64,000 nt of DNA from Flavobacteriales bacterium UBA6057 (GTDB taxonomy: Bacteria; Bacteroidota; Bacteroidia; Flavobacteriales_G; Salibacteraceae), in NCBI GenBank assembly GCA_002428995.1, contig DIYJ01000006.1, positions 124,001 through 188,000 of the forward strand, written 5' to 3'. The notes beneath the pieces are model-generated. The model was given only the letters and a program-made list of their open reading frames with translations. It ran no database searches and was not told where the DNA came from. This document shows positions 61,820-64,000 of the stretch, in pieces (within the stretch, counting starts at the first letter, position 1; the number at the start of each line of letters is the position of its first letter). The position numbers and the translations under genes are program-made.

Positions 61820-62569
61820 TCATTCTTCTTTCAAGATGTCCTGCACAATACTGTCCAGCTCTACAATATCTTCCACCGTATCTAGATAGGAGTCCGTTCG
61901 GTATTCACCCATGTCTTGTATGCGGTATTCGGGTAAAAACTCCTTGAAATGGAGCGATACGAAGGTGTCTACAATCCTCTCCTTCATAGTGTGTGGAACC
62001 TGGTACTGAAGGACGATCGATTCTTCGATGCCAATGTGTACAATCTCGTGAATGATCGTGTTAGTTGGATTCTTATAACCCTTGAAGTCTCCATTTGAGG
62101 TAGTGCAAAGGAGAATTGAACCTTCATAAGGGTCGTAGCTTCCTCCGGGGCCGTACAGCGAAAGGTTTACTCTATACTCCTCATAAACTTTGAAGTCCCA
62201 GGCAAAATCCATGGCATGAAGACTGTCAATCAGCAGATTCAGTGATTTCAGCTGGGCTTCAATATGCTTGAACCCTGGCAGGTAATCCTTCTTCCGATAA
62301 ACCTCGTCCACCATCAACTCTGTCAATGCCACCTGATCTGCATCGCTCAATTGTCCCGATCTCGCCTTTTGCTTGAGTGTAGAGATCAACTCACCTTCAG
62401 GTAAATTCACTTCATATCCGTGTTCTTCAAAAAACGAAATGTCGCGAATGGTCTGCCAGATGTAGTCAGCTTCTTGCGCTGCTGAGGGAATGGTGACAAC
62501 CACCCGATCCTGACTCCACGATAAATGTGTAAGCAGGAAAACCAGGATAAACGATAAACAGTATTTCAT
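61820..62569 (-). CDS. Putative secreted HExxH metallopeptidase-like protein (249 aa)
   Basis: This exported protein has a signal peptide (MKYCLSFILVFLLTHLSWSQ), which sets the start at 62569. The central motif HEIVHIGIEE has two His and a following Glu in a helix, as in compact zinc peptidases; TIIHEIVH is preceded by a strand with SILLCTTSNG. No family is recognised. The gene stands alone between the DUF5700-like and DUF4345 genes. Confidence 0.65.
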   Translation of the reverse strand: MKYCLSFILVFLLTHLSWSQDRVVVTIPSAAQEADYIWQTIRDISFFEEHGYEVNLPEGELISTLKQKARSGQLSDADQVALTELMVDEVYRKKDYLPGFKHIEAQLKSLNLLIDSLHAMDFAWDFKVYEEYRVNLSLYGPGGSYDPYEGSILLCTTSNGDFKGYKNPTNTIIHEIVHIGIEESIVLQYQVPHTMKERIVDTFVSLHFKEFLPEYRIQDMGEYRTDSYLDTVEDIVELDSIVQDILKEE

Positions 62570-62655
62570 CAGGCAGTTGCCGGGCGGTACATTCATGCCC
62601 GGCAACCAAATGTATCAACATCGCCAACGACAAACCTGCTGTTTGAAGTTCCTGT

Positions 62656-63042
62656 CTACATCAACTGGGAAAACAAACCGAAGGCATGTGCTACGCCAAA
62701 AACCAGCTCAAATGCGATGCCTGTAACCAGCTGCTTATTGGGCTTTCCATCAATAGCGATGCTGATAAACCGTCCGATGGCAAAGCCAACAAAGATCAAT
62801 AGCCCAACCACGGATGATGTGAAGGTCATGGGCTGGAATAAGGCACCCGAACCGATGATGAGTCCTCCACATAGCATCACTGCGCTCACACCTCTGATTT
62901 CATTCAGGAGGTTCACATCCTTGTCAAGGTTGATGCCTGAATTTTTGGAGTAGTTGGCGATGGGGTTGCTGACACGAAGAAGTCCGATGAAGGTTAAGAA
63001 AAGCCCGGTGATAGCTAGAATTACGATCTGAACGATTTCCAT
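62656..63042 (-). CDS. DUF4345-family membrane protein (128 aa)
   Basis: This small inner-membrane protein has four hydrophobic segments, beginning VQIVILAITGLFLTFIGL. The DUF4345 core is visible in LNEIRGVSAVMLCGGLIIGSG and FAIGRFISIAIDGKPNKQ, followed by a helix ending AHAFGLF. It lies 59 bp downstream of a WYL-type regulator on the same strand. Function unknown. Confidence 0.85.
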   Translation of the reverse strand: MEIVQIVILAITGLFLTFIGLLRVSNPIANYSKNSGINLDKDVNLLNEIRGVSAVMLCGGLIIGSGALFQPMTFTSSVVGLLIFVGFAIGRFISIAIDGKPNKQLVTGIAFELVFGVAHAFGLFSQLM

Positions 63043-63101
63043 TTTGTTGCTCTTTTAAGTTTGATAGAGCAAGAGTAGAAGGGAGTTGCGACAGAGGTGT
63101 G

Positions 63102-63812
63102 TCAGGGGTGTTTTTGAGGCTGGATGTATTCCTCAAAAAACTCTTCCAGCGTCATTTTATGAGGTGTGAACACCTCATCCTGAATGACTAGATCCGAGAT
63201 GTAGTCAATGCGAAAAACCCGAAAATCATTCCTCAGTAGGCAAAAAGCAATGAGCAGAAAGTTGTCATTTGTGCTGTAAATGGCGAAGGGTTCAATGTTT
63301 CTGCGAGATGTTTGATTCAAAGAAGATTGATACTCAATACGCATCACTTTAAAATTGGTGATAGCCGATTGAATCTTCATCAAGTTATCACTAGTGGTTC
63401 CAGTCCCCTGGTGTCCGTTGAAGTAGATCCGCTCTGACAACAACTCGGCATTTCCCTTCTGGGAAAACCTCAGGATTGCCTTGATCTTCTCGATGGCGCT
63501 GGATACGTTGCGGCTTAGCGATTCATCCTTGTTATTGATCATCCATTGCTCCACTGTGATCAAGGCATTGGCCTCATCTTCCGAAAACAACACAGGTGGC
63601 AGGTGATAACCCTCCATGATCGAATAGCCCTTGCCTTCTTCCGTAATGATGGGGATGCCTGATTTTTCAAGGGTTCGGATGTCGCGGTAGATGGTGCGAA
63701 CGCTCACACCGTGCTTTTCTGCCAGCTGGGTGGCCGTTACGAGTTGCTTCGATTGCAGCTGTGTAATGATGGCAGTAAGCCGTGAAAGCCTCGGTTTTTC
63801 TTTCTCTTCCAT
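63102..63812 (-). CDS. YafY-type WYL-domain transcription regulator (236 aa)
   Basis: This DNA-binding regulator has an N-terminal winged helix-turn-helix (ATQLAEKHGVSVRTIYRDIRTL, about 27-48) and a linker helix bundle. The C-terminal WYL-like domain (about 140-220: MRIEYQSSLNQTSRRNIEPFAIYST, LLIAFCLLRNDFRVFRIDYISDL) may bind a nucleic acid or small ligand. It lies next to a DUF4345 gene, a common arrangement in which the regulator controls its neighbour. Confidence 0.9.
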   Translation of the reverse strand: MEEKEKPRLSRLTAIITQLQSKQLVTATQLAEKHGVSVRTIYRDIRTLEKSGIPIITEEGKGYSIMEGYHLPPVLFSEDEANALITVEQWMINNKDESLSRNVSSAIEKIKAILRFSQKGNAELLSERIYFNGHQGTGTTSDNLMKIQSAITNFKVMRIEYQSSLNQTSRRNIEPFAIYSTNDNFLLIAFCLLRNDFRVFRIDYISDLVIQDEVFTPHKMTLEEFFEEYIQPQKHP

Positions 63813-63832
63813 GTTGAATCAGTGCTTCCTGA

Positions 63833-64000
63833 TTAATGACCGTTCATCTCGGCATCCATGATTTGAAGGTAGCTTTTTACGTTCTTGACGGAGGTTTTGA
63901 GGTCGTATTCATCATCGTACTGCACGACATACACTTTCCCTTCCCGCATTCCCTCTTGATGCTTCAGAGTGATTTGCGCGTTTTCCGGATCGCCCTTCCT
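63833..64000 (-). CDS. Hypothetical protein, C-terminal part (5' end outside window)
   Basis: An open minus-strand frame enters from the window edge and ends at a TAA at 63833. The 55 visible residues (QITLKHQEGMREGKVYVVQYDD, SYLQIMDAEMNGH at the end) look like a real soluble protein. It is upstream of the WYL regulator by 20 bp and is probably in its transcript. I do not recognise the family. Confidence 0.6.
   Translation of the reverse strand, partial: RKGDPENAQITLKHQEGMREGKVYVVQYDDEYDLKTSVKNVKSYLQIMDAEMNGH

Overview
The window comes from a member of the Bacteroidota, probably a marine or aquatic flavobacterium-like lineage. The evidence is the density of secreted proteins ending in type IX secretion system (T9SS) C-terminal sorting domains, LytTR and hybrid two-component regulators, a chromosomal ExbB-ExbD-ExbD-TonB operon, Bacteroidota-specific families (DUF2911, DUF3667, DUF4345, DUF5700-like) and few Shine-Dalgarno sequences. 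Base composition looks even, with no rRNA, CRISPR array, transposase or integrase. It reads as ordinary chromosome with several accessory loci.

Layout. 1-3.4 kb: the end of a LytTR response regulator, two overlapping lipoprotein genes and gene debris, including an orphan T9SS sorting domain. 3.5-6.1 kb: an MBOAT O-acyltransferase with an AlgJ/AlgX-like partner (polysaccharide acylation). 6.2-9.1 kb: a TPR-sensing hybrid kinase/REC/AraC regulator with a 21-bp-period direct repeat upstream. 9.28-12.4 kb: tRNA-Met and the TonB energising operon. 12.7-21.4 kb: two tandem giant M43-type metalloproteases with PKD, SprB-like and T9SS domains, sharing an upstream motif. 21.6-24 kb: a methyltransferase, a small coiled-coil protein and a DUF3667 membrane protein. 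24-32.8 kb: secreted T9SS proteins around a LytS/LytR-type two-component pair, then DUF2911. 33-40.5 kb: an unusual B1 metallo-beta-lactamase/alpha-beta-hydrolase fusion, a NamZ-like muramidase lipoprotein, a duplicated-domain T9SS protein bracketed by direct repeats, a serine beta-lactamase-like lipoprotein, a Crp/Fnr-like regulator and DUF4345.

41.0-57.9 kb is the most remarkable region: six tightly packed co-directional genes, several overlapping. They encode a collagen-like Gly-X-Y protein, a 1174-residue beta-rich protein, an endonuclease/exonuclease/phosphatase-fold enzyme, a 433-residue beta-rich protein, a 2926-residue giant with LysM-like repeats, and a GT2/TPR glycosyltransferase. 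None of the first five has a signal peptide or T9SS domain. Upstream lie a tandem 20-bp repeat and a possible structured RNA with a terminator. I regard this as the best candidate for an undescribed system.

57.9-64 kb: a ParDE toxin-antitoxin pair with a palindromic operator, small membrane proteins, a periplasmic TonB-C-domain protein, two HExxH putative metallopeptidases, a second DUF4345 gene and a WYL regulator, ending in a truncated gene.

Functional names rest on motif reading by eye; no database search was possible.
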